Positions 7,345-14,045 of a DNA stretch of 16,621 nt are shown piece after piece (positions within the stretch are counted from its first letter, which is position 1; each line of letters begins with the position of its first letter). The translations under genes were made by a program, and so were the position numbers. Source of the stretch: Chlorobiota bacterium (GTDB taxonomy: Bacteria; Bacteroidota; Bacteroidia; Bacteroidales; JAADGE01). Location of the stretch: the NCBI GenBank assembly GCA_030592825.1, contig JAUVIG010000035.1:1-16621 (forward strand). The letters run 5' to 3'. The notes under the pieces were generated by a model. It saw only the letters and a list, made by a program, of their open reading frames with translations. It did no database searches and was not told where the DNA came from.

Positions 7345-9336
7345 TTATTTTTTTTCTGCTAACATTTCAACAACAATTTTAACAATATTTTCAGCTGTTA
7401 TACCAAAATTTTCATACAAAGTCTTATATGGAGCTGATGCACCGAATCTGTCAAGTCCGATAACCTTACCTTCAGTGCCGATATATTTATACCAAGATAA
7501 TGAAACACCGGCTTCAACAGCAATTCTATTTTGTTGATATTCAGGTAAAATCATTTTTTTATATTCATCACTTTGCTCATCAAACAACTCAGCAGATAAC
7601 ATTGAGATAACTCTGACTTCAATTCCTTTTTGATTTAAAATATTTTTGGCTTCAAGTGCAATTTCAACTTCAGAACCGCTTGCCATAATTATAATATCAA
7701 AATCAACATCTTCACTTATTACATAAGCCCCTTTTTTAGCATTTTCTGCATGAGCAAAATCTCTGCCGTTACGTTCAACATTATTTAAAGCTTGTCTTGT
7801 TAAAACTATTGATGTCGGTCCGTTTTTTCTTTCTAATGCAATTTTCCATGCAACAACTGTTTCATTTGCATCCATTGGTCTCAAATTTACCAGATTCGGG
7901 ATTGCTCTCAAAGATGCCAAATGTTCTACAGGTTGATGAGTCGGACCGTCTTCTCCGAGACCTATGGAATCATGTGTAAATACATAAATAACTTGTAATC
8001 CCATTAAGGCTGCCAACCTAATTGCAGGACGCATATAATCCGAGAATACAAAGAAAGTTCCTCCGTACGGAATAATACCGCCGTGTAATGCCATACCGTT
8101 CATAATTGCAGCCATACCAAATTCTCTGACTCCGTAATGGATATAATCACCTGAACGATTATTCGGGCTATAGGTTGTTTGACTTTTTGCTCTTGTATTA
8201 TTGGATGGTGTAAGATCTGCAGACCCACCTATCAAAATAGGAATTTGAACTGCCGCTTGATCCAAAATTTTTCCTGAGGATGATCGCGTAGCAATTTTCG
8301 CATTTGCCTCAAATTCAGCTAATTCAATATCCGGGATTTCATTATTCATTACTTTAAGAAGTTCATTTGCAGCATCTTCATTAGAATGTTTATATAGATT
8401 GAAATTTGCTTTCCATTTTTCTTCTGCTTCAATACCTTTATCTGCAATATTTTTTGTAAATTCATAAACTTCTGCCGGTACATAAAATTTATCAAGAGAT
8501 ACACATAGATTTTCTTTAGTCAGAATTATTTCTTCTTTACCAAGCGGAGAACCATGCACAGAAGAACTTCCTGCTTTATTAGGGCTGCCGAATCCTATTA
8601 CGGTTTTGCAAATAATCAATGAAGGCTTATTGCTTTCTTCTTGAGCCTTAATAACAGCTTGTCTTATCTCATTAATATTATGTCCGTCAATTTCTGAAAC
8701 ATGCCAATTATATGAAGAAAATCTTTTTTCAATATCTTCTGAAAAAGTCAAGTCTGTTTTACCGTCAATTGTAATATTGTTTGAATCATAAAACATAATC
8801 AATTTACCGAGTTTATTATGACCTGCAAAAGAACATACTTCATGTGATACTCCCTCTTGCAAATCACCGTCTCCCGCCATAACGTATGTATAATGATCAA
8901 TAATCCGGTTTTCAGAATTGTATTTAGATGCTAATATTGTTTCAGATAGTGCCATTCCGACAGCATTTGCTATACCTTGACCCAAAGGACCGGTTGTTGT
9001 TTCAACTCCGGCAGTATCTTGATATTCAGGATGTCCGGGAGTTTTACTTTCCCATTGCCTGAATTCTTTTATATCATCCAATGAAAGTTCGTAACCATAC
9101 AAATGTAATAAGCTGTATAATAACATACTGCCGTGACCTCCGGATAAAACGAACCTGTCCCTGTTAAACCATTTATCATTTTCAGGGTTAAACTTTAAAA
9201 ACTCACTAAACAAAACCGTACCAATATCAGCCATTCCCAATGGAAGTCCGGGATGACCGGAATTTGCTTTTTGTATGGCATCAATTGATAAACTTCTTAT
9301 TGTATCAGCAGTTTTCTTTAAAATATCTTTGTTCAT
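7345..9336 (-). CDS. tkt: Transketolase
   Basis: Thiamine diphosphate-dependent transfer of two-carbon units between ketoses and aldoses in the non-oxidative pentose phosphate pathway. I start it at the ATG at 9334-9336, giving MNKDILKK and 663 residues, the usual length. A TTG 26 codons upstream stays open, but it would add residues unlike the family and would overlap the promoter. Motifs in order: NSGHPG (His28), GGHG (His68), TPGHPE (His102), the cofactor motif GDGDLQEG from 155 (Asp157) with Asn187, then the pyrimidine-binding domain with the GSADLT, REFGMAAIMNGMALHGG (the catalytic Glu) and DSIGLGEDGPTHQP segments, and a complete C-terminal domain. It is the upstream gene of a two-gene operon with rpe. 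It probably has its own promoter, because a strong terminator separates it from the barrel gene upstream. Confidence 0.97.
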   Translation of the reverse strand: MNKDILKKTADTIRSLSIDAIQKANSGHPGLPLGMADIGTVLFSEFLKFNPENDKWFNRDRFVLSGGHGSMLLYSLLHLYGYELSLDDIKEFRQWESKTPGHPEYQDTAGVETTTGPLGQGIANAVGMALSETILASKYNSENRIIDHYTYVMAGDGDLQEGVSHEVCSFAGHNKLGKLIMFYDSNNITIDGKTDLTFSEDIEKRFSSYNWHVSEIDGHNINEIRQAVIKAQEESNKPSLIICKTVIGFGSPNKAGSSSVHGSPLGKEEIILTKENLCVSLDKFYVPAEVYEFTKNIADKGIEAEEKWKANFNLYKHSNEDAANELLKVMNNEIPDIELAEFEANAKIATRSSSGKILDQAAVQIPILIGGSADLTPSNNTRAKSQTTYSPNNRSGDYIHYGVREFGMAAIMNGMALHGGIIPYGGTFFVFSDYMRPAIRLAALMGLQVIYVFTHDSIGLGEDGPTHQPVEHLASLRAIPNLVNLRPMDANETVVAWKIALERKNGPTSIVLTRQALNNVERNGRDFAHAENAKKGAYVISEDVDFDIIIMASGSEVEIALEAKNILNQKGIEVRVISMLSAELFDEQSDEYKKMILPEYQQNRIAVEAGVSLSWYKYIGTEGKVIGLDRFGASAPYKTLYENFGITAENIVKIVVEMLAEKK

Positions 9337-9368
9337 TTTATAAATAATTTTAGGAAGATTACAAATTG

Positions 9369-9398
9369 TAAAGTTATTTATTATCTTGAAATAACAAA
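9369..9398 (-). promoter_or_regulatory. Candidate promoter and dyad upstream of tkt
   Basis: On the - strand, TTTG (9395-9398), an 18-base spacer, and TAACTTTA (9369-9376), which matches 7 of 8 of the TAnnTTTG consensus. A perfect 7-base inverted repeat, GTTATTT (9373-9379) and AAATAAC (9389-9395), overlaps both elements, as an operator would. The predicted leader to the tkt ATG is about 25 bases. Confidence 0.4.
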
Positions 9399-9412
9399 AA
9401 AGCATTGCTGAC

Positions 9413-9450
9413 AAAAAAAAACATCCGATTAAAACATCGGATGTTATTTT
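9413..9450 (-). terminator. Rho-independent terminator of the small barrel gene
   Basis: A perfect 9-base stem (ACATCCGAT at 9421-9429 with ATCGGATGT at 9436-9444) has a six-base loop. On the - strand it is followed by a run of at least eight T (A at 9413-9420 on the + strand). It lies 14 bases beyond the stop of the barrel gene that ends at 9464, so it should end that transcript before tkt. On the + strand it is followed by TTATTTT, but no + strand gene leads into it. Confidence 0.88.
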
Positions 9451-9463
9451 AATGAAAAATTTT

Positions 9464-10177
9464 CTATAAAAATATTTTTACACCAATTGTAAGAAATGAA
9501 ACATTAATTAAATTATTTGTATCAAAATCCAAAATAAAGTATGAATCAATATCAGTTACTTTATCACCGTTAGCTTGCTCTTCAGTTGTTTTGTAAGTGC
9601 TGTAATGCATACCTAAAATATTGAATCCTGCTTCTAAAGCAATATTATCACTTACAAAATAATTTGCACCAAGCCCTAAACCAAACCCATAACTCATTGA
9701 AGAATATTTCACATCGCTGTCAACTACTCCATCCATATTTTCATTCCACATTAATTCTTTTTGACTTCCTATACCAACAGGAAAATCTAATTCACCAAAA
9801 AGATAAAACTTTTCTGCAACATTCTTATAATATCTTGCAAATGGTGAAATAGAAAATGTTCCGTTTTTTGTTACTTGATCAAAAAGATCTGTTCCGTTAT
9901 CAAAAGCATCAGGAGTAGTTGTTTTTGTATAATCATAACCAACTCCTAAACCTGCACCAATGTTTTTTGTTAACATATAACCAATTCGAGGATTAATATT
10001 AAAACCCAAAGCAGATACACCATCAACCTCAGTTGTAGTGCTGCCTACTACAGTCTCTGAAGAACCTCCGGATGAAATAAACCCAACTGATCCTCCGACA
10101 AAAAGTTTTCCTCTTTCAATTTGTGCATCAGCACCAAATGCTAATACTACGAATAATCCCAATAATAATTTTTTCAT
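9464..10177 (-). CDS. Outer-membrane beta-barrel protein (OMP_b-brl type)
   Basis: A 237-residue protein with a signal peptide (MKKLLLGLFVVLAFGADAQ, cleavage near residue 18). It is followed by a typical small eight-stranded-type barrel: FVGGSVGFISSGG, INPRIGYMLTKNIGAGLGVGYDY, FSISPFARYYKNV, FYLFGELDFPVGIG, MSYGFGLGLGANYFVSDNIALEAGFNILG and a final strand ending LTIGVKIFL. Alternating Gly/aromatic strands and the turn 'VSDNIALEAG' are characteristic of PF13505-like barrels common in Bacteroidota. It is transcribed alone, with its own promoter upstream and a strong terminator downstream. Substrate or role is unknown. The barrel assignment is strong and no specific function can be read. Confidence 0.85.
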   Translation of the reverse strand: MKKLLLGLFVVLAFGADAQIERGKLFVGGSVGFISSGGSSETVVGSTTTEVDGVSALGFNINPRIGYMLTKNIGAGLGVGYDYTKTTTPDAFDNGTDLFDQVTKNGTFSISPFARYYKNVAEKFYLFGELDFPVGIGSQKELMWNENMDGVVDSDVKYSSMSYGFGLGLGANYFVSDNIALEAGFNILGMHYSTYKTTEEQANGDKVTDIDSYFILDFDTNNLINVSFLTIGVKIFL

Positions 10178-10202
10178 TTCAATATTTTTAATTTGTTTTG
10201 AC

Positions 10203-10233
10203 TAAAATTATTTAATTCTTTTAAAAAGTTAAA
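10203..10233 (-). promoter_or_regulatory. Candidate promoter of the small barrel gene
   Basis: On the - strand, TTTA (10230-10233) stands in the -33 place, then a 19-base spacer, then TAATTTTA (10203-10210), 7 of 8 of the -7 consensus. It lies 26 bases upstream of the ATG at 10175-10177. The weak -33 element lowers confidence. Confidence 0.35.
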
Positions 10234-10269
10234 CGTATTATATATATTTAGTAATAATACTTAATTTAT

Positions 10270-11031
10270 TTACCATCTGTTATAATTATTGTTATTGTTG
10301 TGATAATTATTGTTATAATTCCCCCAATCATCATCGTAATAATCAGATTTATAATTACCTATATAGTTATTTAATTCTCTTATGCTGCTGCTGAAAGTAA
10401 AAGCATCATTCACTCTGTAATAGTTTCTTTTATCAACACAATAATTATATGCAAATTTAGCAACTTTTAATTTTGTAGATTCAAAGCTGAACATCAACAA
10501 AATTCTGTAAACTTGCTCTGCTTTCACACGATGCGAAGAAATAGCTTGTTCTGCAATCATTCTTTTATCACTTTCAAAACTTGCATTGTTTAAAGAACGT
10601 TGAAGTCTTCCTAAATCTAACAAAGGTCGGTTATAATATCCGTGTCGGTTATTATCGCGGTAATTATTGTTATCACTGTAATTACTTCTAATAGGTGTTA
10701 CACTGCTAATAACCATCCTGTTATACTTGTTTATCCGAGCACGTACTACTGAATGTTGCGGAATATCAATATTTCCGTTGTAAATTATTCTCAATGCTCC
10801 GTAACGTCCGCCAATTCTTTGTTTAACAACTAATCTGTGCGATCCGGGATTAATATTAGATAATCTGAATTGAGAACCTGATAAATCATAAATTTTTCTG
10901 TCGAAGATAACTGTGTAAATTGAGTTATTATACATTTTCAAAATCAATTCCGAACTATATCTTTGAGCTTCGGAAGATTTAGGAGCAAATACAGCACCTA
11001 ATAAAACGAGGGTAATAATTAAATTTTTCAT
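10270..11031 (-). CDS. Secreted DUF4476-domain protein
   Basis: I start this at the ATG at 11029-11031, giving MKNLIITLVLLG and 253 residues. It has a signal peptide (cleavage near EAQ, about residue 23), and AAAAGG sits 7 bases upstream. A TTG 12 codons further up is less likely. After the signal peptide comes a beta-rich segment with YTVIFDRKIYDLSGSQF and NPGSHRLVVKQ, like the PEGA-type surface domains that often precede DUF4476. The DUF4476 domain follows: LGRLQRSLNNASFESDKR, a helical stretch with QVYRILLMFSFESTKLKVAKFAY, and VNDAFTFSSSIRELNNYI. The last 28 or so residues are a low-complexity Asn/Tyr/Asp tail ending NRW. The domain is common in Bacteroidota and has no known activity. The gene is separate from its neighbours, with 92 bases to the next gene downstream. 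Confidence 0.85.
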   Translation of the reverse strand: MKNLIITLVLLGAVFAPKSSEAQRYSSELILKMYNNSIYTVIFDRKIYDLSGSQFRLSNINPGSHRLVVKQRIGGRYGALRIIYNGNIDIPQHSVVRARINKYNRMVISSVTPIRSNYSDNNNYRDNNRHGYYNRPLLDLGRLQRSLNNASFESDKRMIAEQAISSHRVKAEQVYRILLMFSFESTKLKVAKFAYNYCVDKRNYYRVNDAFTFSSSIRELNNYIGNYKSDYYDDDWGNYNNNYHNNNNNYNRW

Positions 11032-11038
11032 AGCTTTT

Positions 11039-11044
11039 CCTTTT
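11039..11044 (-). promoter_or_regulatory. Ribosome binding site that decides the DUF4476 start
   Basis: AAAAGG on the - strand, 7 bases before the ATG at 11029-11031. Purine-rich sites are uncommon at other starts in this window. This one favours the internal ATG over the upstream TTG. Confidence 0.5.
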
Positions 11045-11163
11045 AATGTTTGATTTATTGTAATCAAATCAATTCATGTGCCAAAAAATCTATATATTGA
11101 AGTTTAGCAAAAAAATTCTTTTTTTTTTATTTAAGATTGGTTTATCGGAATACAAGAATAATG

Positions 11164-11325
11164 ATATGGCAACCTCTAATAATTAATTTCTTTCAAGAAA
11201 CAAATATAATGAACAAGATGCAAGGCATAATTTTTTTGGAATAGCCGTAGTTATTGCAAAAAATTTTAACGCAGTCAGATTGTTTATTATATTTGTTCCC
11301 ATAGGGTTTTCAGAGGTTGCCATAT
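11164..11325. mobile_element. MITE-like palindromic element, no coding capacity
   Basis: A 162-base element bounded by a perfect 14-base inverted repeat (11164-11177 and 11312-11325, core GGCAACCTCT/AGAGGTTGCC). The outermost ATAT on each side could be either the end of the repeat or a 4-base target duplication, because ATAT is self-complementary. A second inverted pair lies inside (11199-11216 and 11280-11297, 18 bases with one G-T mismatch), and a third (TTTTTTG at 11232-11238, CAAAAAA at 11257-11263). The three arms nest, so the whole can fold into one long interrupted hairpin with a loop near 11239-11256. It has no open frame of note. It sits between the histidine kinase stop and the DUF4476 gene. 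Whether it is mobile or a structured RNA cannot be decided from one copy. Confidence 0.6.
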
Positions 11326-11348
11326 GTATTAATTAAAATTATCAGCTT

Positions 11349-12695
11349 TCAAATTTTCGGAATATCATATATAAATTTTGTGCCGCCGGTCTGAATATTT
11401 TCAACCCAAATATCACCCTTATGTTGTTTAATTACATTTTTTGCTATTGCTAAACCCACTCCTGTTCCTTCAATTTTCTTTTTATCTACATTGCTGCCTC
11501 TGTAAAATTCTTCAAAAATATGCGGTATATCTTCCTCCGGGACTCCTATGCCTGAATCAGAAATAATAATTCTGATAAAATCAACATAATCATATGCTTC
11601 TAAACTTATTTTACCGTTTACAGGTGTGTATTTTACGGCATTTAACATCATATTAGAAGTAATTTCTTTCAAGGAAAATCCATCTCCGGTAATAGTATCT
11701 ATTTTCTCATCAATCTTTGATATTATTTCTATAGACTTTGTTTCTGCATTACTTTCAACCTCTTTAACGCATTCATATAACATATCTTTAAAAGAGAAAG
11801 TTTTGCGTTCAAAATCATCACCTTGTCGCATCTTCGTTAACCTTAACAAATCTTTTATAAATTTAATTAAAGCATATGTCCTTCTGTAAGCACGATTTAT
11901 AAATTCTTGATTTCTCGGATCAATTTCAGCAAAAACTCCGGTTTTCACAACACTTAATGAACTTTGAATTGCTGAAATATGTCCCTTAATATCATGTGTT
12001 AATCTAAGTACATATTCATTTTTTAATTCGTCTTTTTTATTCAACTTTAAGATTGCTTCTTCATATTGATCTTCTTGATTTCTTAATCTCGTACCTATAG
12101 AAGTTGATATATAAATTAATATATATAATGAAATGATAAATGCTCCTAATGCCTTATATACATAATAAATATCACTATATAAATCAGGTATTGTTACATT
12201 TGCTTTTTTAATACAAAAACAATGATGGGGTAAAATATCATAAAATTCAAAAAATGTTAACATTGAGATCAACAGTACTGCAAGAGATGTTTGAATAACT
12301 GTTTCTCTTTTTGACAATAATATACTTGCTCCGGGAATATGAAAGAAAAAGGCTAAAAGAAAAGGACTTTCAATACCGCCTAAATAATGTATAAGTATTG
12401 TTAAAACAATAAGATCGAAAGATATTTGACAGTTGATATTTCTTTTTAAACGATGATATTGTTTTGTTTTATCTTTTTCCGATATTATCTTTTTTATGTA
12501 ATACAATCCGATAATATTTTCTGCAAATAATAATAAAGTTGCTGACATAATATTAATCAAGCTTATATCAATTTTTATTAGAAATTTCGCAACTACAGAT
12601 ACAATAATCACCCCAATTACGGCATACCATCTGTTAATCATCAGCCAATTCACTCGTTGAATCAGTTCAGTATTCTTATTTGTTAATTCCTTCAC
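11349..12695 (-). CDS. Membrane sensor histidine kinase with RegB-like membrane domain
   Basis: A 448-residue sensor kinase. Residues about 20-200 hold roughly six membrane helices with the short motif GGIESPF (106-112) and then FHIPGASILL. This recalls the GGxxNPF loop of RegB/PrrB-type redox kinases, which in RegB is linked to quinone sensing. CFC (159-161) lies in a loop between helices. A linker helix is followed by the dimerisation and phosphoacceptor domain with His234 in RLTHDIKGHI. The ATPase domain carries the N box (NMMLNAVKYTP, Asn352), the G1 box DSGIGVP (380-386), the F box (FEEFYRG) and the G2 box GTGVGLA (410-416). The kinase is therefore complete. It starts with GTG at 12693-12695, overlapping the response regulator's TGA by four bases, which points to translational coupling and a cognate pair. 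The next ATG is at residue 19 and would cut into the first membrane helix. The signal sensed is inferred only. Confidence 0.93.
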   Translation of the reverse strand: MKELTNKNTELIQRVNWLMINRWYAVIGVIIVSVVAKFLIKIDISLINIMSATLLLFAENIIGLYYIKKIISEKDKTKQYHRLKRNINCQISFDLIVLTILIHYLGGIESPFLLAFFFHIPGASILLSKRETVIQTSLAVLLISMLTFFEFYDILPHHCFCIKKANVTIPDLYSDIYYVYKALGAFIISLYILIYISTSIGTRLRNQEDQYEEAILKLNKKDELKNEYVLRLTHDIKGHISAIQSSLSVVKTGVFAEIDPRNQEFINRAYRRTYALIKFIKDLLRLTKMRQGDDFERKTFSFKDMLYECVKEVESNAETKSIEIISKIDEKIDTITGDGFSLKEITSNMMLNAVKYTPVNGKISLEAYDYVDFIRIIISDSGIGVPEEDIPHIFEEFYRGSNVDKKKIEGTGVGLAIAKNVIKQHKGDIWVENIQTGGTKFIYDIPKI

Positions 12696-13090
12696 TGTTT
12701 ATTATCTAATAAATTTCGGATTTCTTCTATCAACTCTTCCGGTTCTATCGGTTTTTCAATATAAGAATCTGCAGGTAACCAATCAGAATCACTCATGGCT
12801 GCTTGAAAATTAACTCCTGTTATATCTCCTACACTTGTCAGCATTATGATAGGAAGTTTCTCAAATCCGGAAATCTTTCTTATTTCTCTTGTCATCTCAA
12901 AACCTGCTTGGCTTGTTTCCATCATAACATCAAGTATGGCAATATCAGGTTTTGATGATTTGAGTTTTTCGAGTCCTTCTTTTTTACTTTCTGCTGAAAC
13001 AACTTCGTATTCTGCATTTTTCAGAATAGCAGATAAAGCTGCTAATATATCAAGATCATCATCAACTATAAGAATTTTTTGTTTTTCCAT
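12692..13090 (-). CDS. Single-domain (REC-only) response regulator
   Basis: A 132-residue receiver domain with no output domain. The acidic pocket is DDD (10-12), the phosphoacceptor is Asp54 in AILDVMM, followed by the conserved Thr85 (MLTS) and Lys113 (IEKPIEP), all intact. The segment between Thr85 and Lys113 includes DWLPAD, an insertion relative to a minimal CheY. It overlaps the histidine kinase start by four bases and lies 43 bases after rex, so the order of transcription is rex, regulator, kinase. Lacking a DNA-binding domain, it must act by protein contact or phosphotransfer, or modulate its kinase. No partner can be named from the sequence. Confidence 0.93.
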   Translation of the reverse strand: MEKQKILIVDDDLDILAALSAILKNAEYEVVSAESKKEGLEKLKSSKPDIAILDVMMETSQAGFEMTREIRKISGFEKLPIIMLTSVGDITGVNFQAAMSDSDWLPADSYIEKPIEPEELIEEIRNLLDNKQ

Positions 13091-13133
13091 GATTAATAAT
13101 TTTTACTGTATGATTTGTTTTTTGAAAGCATCT

Positions 13134-13763
13134 TTAATATTTAAGTTTTGATTTTGTTAAAGCTGTAAAAGATGTAGCTTCCAATTCATTACATAAATTA
13201 ACATAATTTACGGCTACATGTTCCGGAACCGTTAAAACAACCGGAGCAAAACTCATAATGCCGTTGATTCCTTCTTGAACTAAACTGTTACAAACAATTT
13301 GAGCAGAAATAATCGGAACCGTTAAAATCGCGGTTTTTACTTTATGTAAATTAATAATTGATTGAAGTTCATCGGGGCTATAGACAGGAATTGAAAAAAA
13401 TTTCTTTCTTTTTGCAGGATTAATATCAAAAGCTGCAACAATTCGAAATTTATTACTGATAAAACTTTTATTATTTAAAACCATTGCTCTGCCGAGATAT
13501 CCCATCCCCATTACAATGATGTTTCTTATTTCAGTTCGGCCGAATGACTCATTAAATACTTCTAAAGCATTATTAATATTATAACCGGCTTTTTTATAAC
13601 CTTTGATACCGTACAAAGAAAAATCTTTTCTGACTTGTTCCGGACTGACACCGACTTCTTTTGCAATATGATGTGAAAAGACATTATCGAATCCCAATTC
13701 TTGTAATCTTAACACAAATAATCTGTATTGTAATAATCTTTTCACTGAATTTTTTACTGTCAT
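13134..13763 (-). CDS. rex: Redox-sensing transcriptional repressor Rex
   Basis: A 209-residue Rex protein, which binds DNA when the NADH/NAD+ ratio is low and releases it on NADH binding. The N-terminal winged helix (about 1-80) has the family signature SPEQVRKDFSLYGIKG, where the QVRKD helix is the recognition helix. The Rossmann domain follows with IIVMGMGYLGRAM (Gly-rich loop at 86-91), AFD (Asp113) and TVPIISAQ. The C-terminal swapped helix has the typical VPEHVAVNYVNLCNELEATSF. It is a normal length and complete. It is transcribed away from the HdrA-like gene across a 282-base region with a candidate Rex site. It is the first gene of a probable operon with the two-component pair, an arrangement that suggests redox control. 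Confidence 0.93.
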   Translation of the reverse strand: MTVKNSVKRLLQYRLFVLRLQELGFDNVFSHHIAKEVGVSPEQVRKDFSLYGIKGYKKAGYNINNALEVFNESFGRTEIRNIIVMGMGYLGRAMVLNNKSFISNKFRIVAAFDINPAKRKKFFSIPVYSPDELQSIINLHKVKTAILTVPIISAQIVCNSLVQEGINGIMSFAPVVLTVPEHVAVNYVNLCNELEATSFTALTKSKLKY

Positions 13764-13795
13764 TTGTTATTGTTTTCTCAATATTAAATATTATA

Positions 13796-13827
13796 TAAAA
13801 ATAATATTAATTTTTACAAATTCCAAA
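13796..13827 (-). promoter_or_regulatory. Candidate promoter of rex
   Basis: On the - strand, TTTG (13824-13827), a 20-base spacer, and TATTTTTA (13796-13803), 7 of 8 of the -7 consensus. It would give a leader of about 20-25 bases before the rex ATG at 13761-13763. Confidence 0.45.
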
Positions 13828-13880
13828 CGATTTAATAAATATTTTTATACACCTGAAATACAAACTGATACGATTTATTT

Positions 13881-13902
13881 AAATATGTTTTTCAACATAT
13901 TT
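13881..13902. repeat. Perfect 9-base dyad in the rex-hdrA intergenic region
   Basis: AAATATGTT (13881-13889) and AACATATTT (13894-13902) with a four-base gap. It lies upstream of both divergent promoters. It could be an operator or a chance AT-rich dyad, and no gene end is near, so a terminator role is unlikely. Confidence 0.4.
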
Positions 13903-13966
13903 TGAATATTCATTGTTTTATATTTTTTATTCCGGTATTTTTTTTTGTAAATTGCATTAAATTTTA

Positions 13967-13984
13967 TTGTGAAATAAATAACAT
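13967..13984 (+). promoter_or_regulatory. Candidate Rex operator upstream of the hdrA-like gene
   Basis: The 18 bases match the classical Rex site TTGTGAAATATTTCACAA at 14 positions by eye. The left half (TTGTGAAATA) is perfect and the right half degenerate. Flanking bases extend the symmetry: TTTATTGT at 13963-13970 against ACATTAAA at 13981-13988, one mismatch. The site ends 17 bases before the perfect -7 element of the hdrA-like gene, in the place of the missing -33 element, so bound Rex would block the promoter. The Rex motif in this lineage may differ from the classical one. Confidence 0.4.
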
Positions 13985-14001
13985 TAAAATATATTTTTCA
14001 A

Positions 14002-14009
14002 TATTTTTG
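14002..14009 (+). promoter_or_regulatory. -7 promoter element of the hdrA-like gene
   Basis: TATTTTTG matches TAnnTTTG exactly. No TTTG is found 18-21 bases upstream, where the candidate Rex site lies. The predicted transcript would have a leader of about 30 bases before the ATG at 14046. Confidence 0.45.
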
Positions 14010-14045
14010 CATGAATAAATTTTAAATCAAAATAAAAAAGTAAAT

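Larger units (their letters stand above)
11032..11348. other. Intergenic region holding a palindromic element
   Basis: No gene is visible. The left 130 bases form the leader and presumed promoter region of the DUF4476 gene. I could not find a convincing -33/-7 pair there, only weak TTTG and TAGATTTT matches at a short spacing of 15. The right half is the MITE-like element described separately. Confidence 0.5.

Noticed and set aside
9337..9414. N-terminal extension of transketolase from a TTG at 9412-9414
   Set aside because: The 26 extra residues are unlike the family, would cover the predicted promoter and would abut the T-tract of the terminator; the ATG at 9334-9336 gives the standard length.
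11032..11067. N-terminal extension of the DUF4476 protein from a TTG
   Set aside because: It would put 12 residues before a proper signal peptide; the ATG at 11029-11031 has a purine-rich binding site 7 bases upstream.
11164..11325. Integron attC site or toxin-antitoxin locus
   Set aside because: Ends do not show the attC RYYYAAC/GTTRRRY core, there is no integrase, and the element has no open frame.
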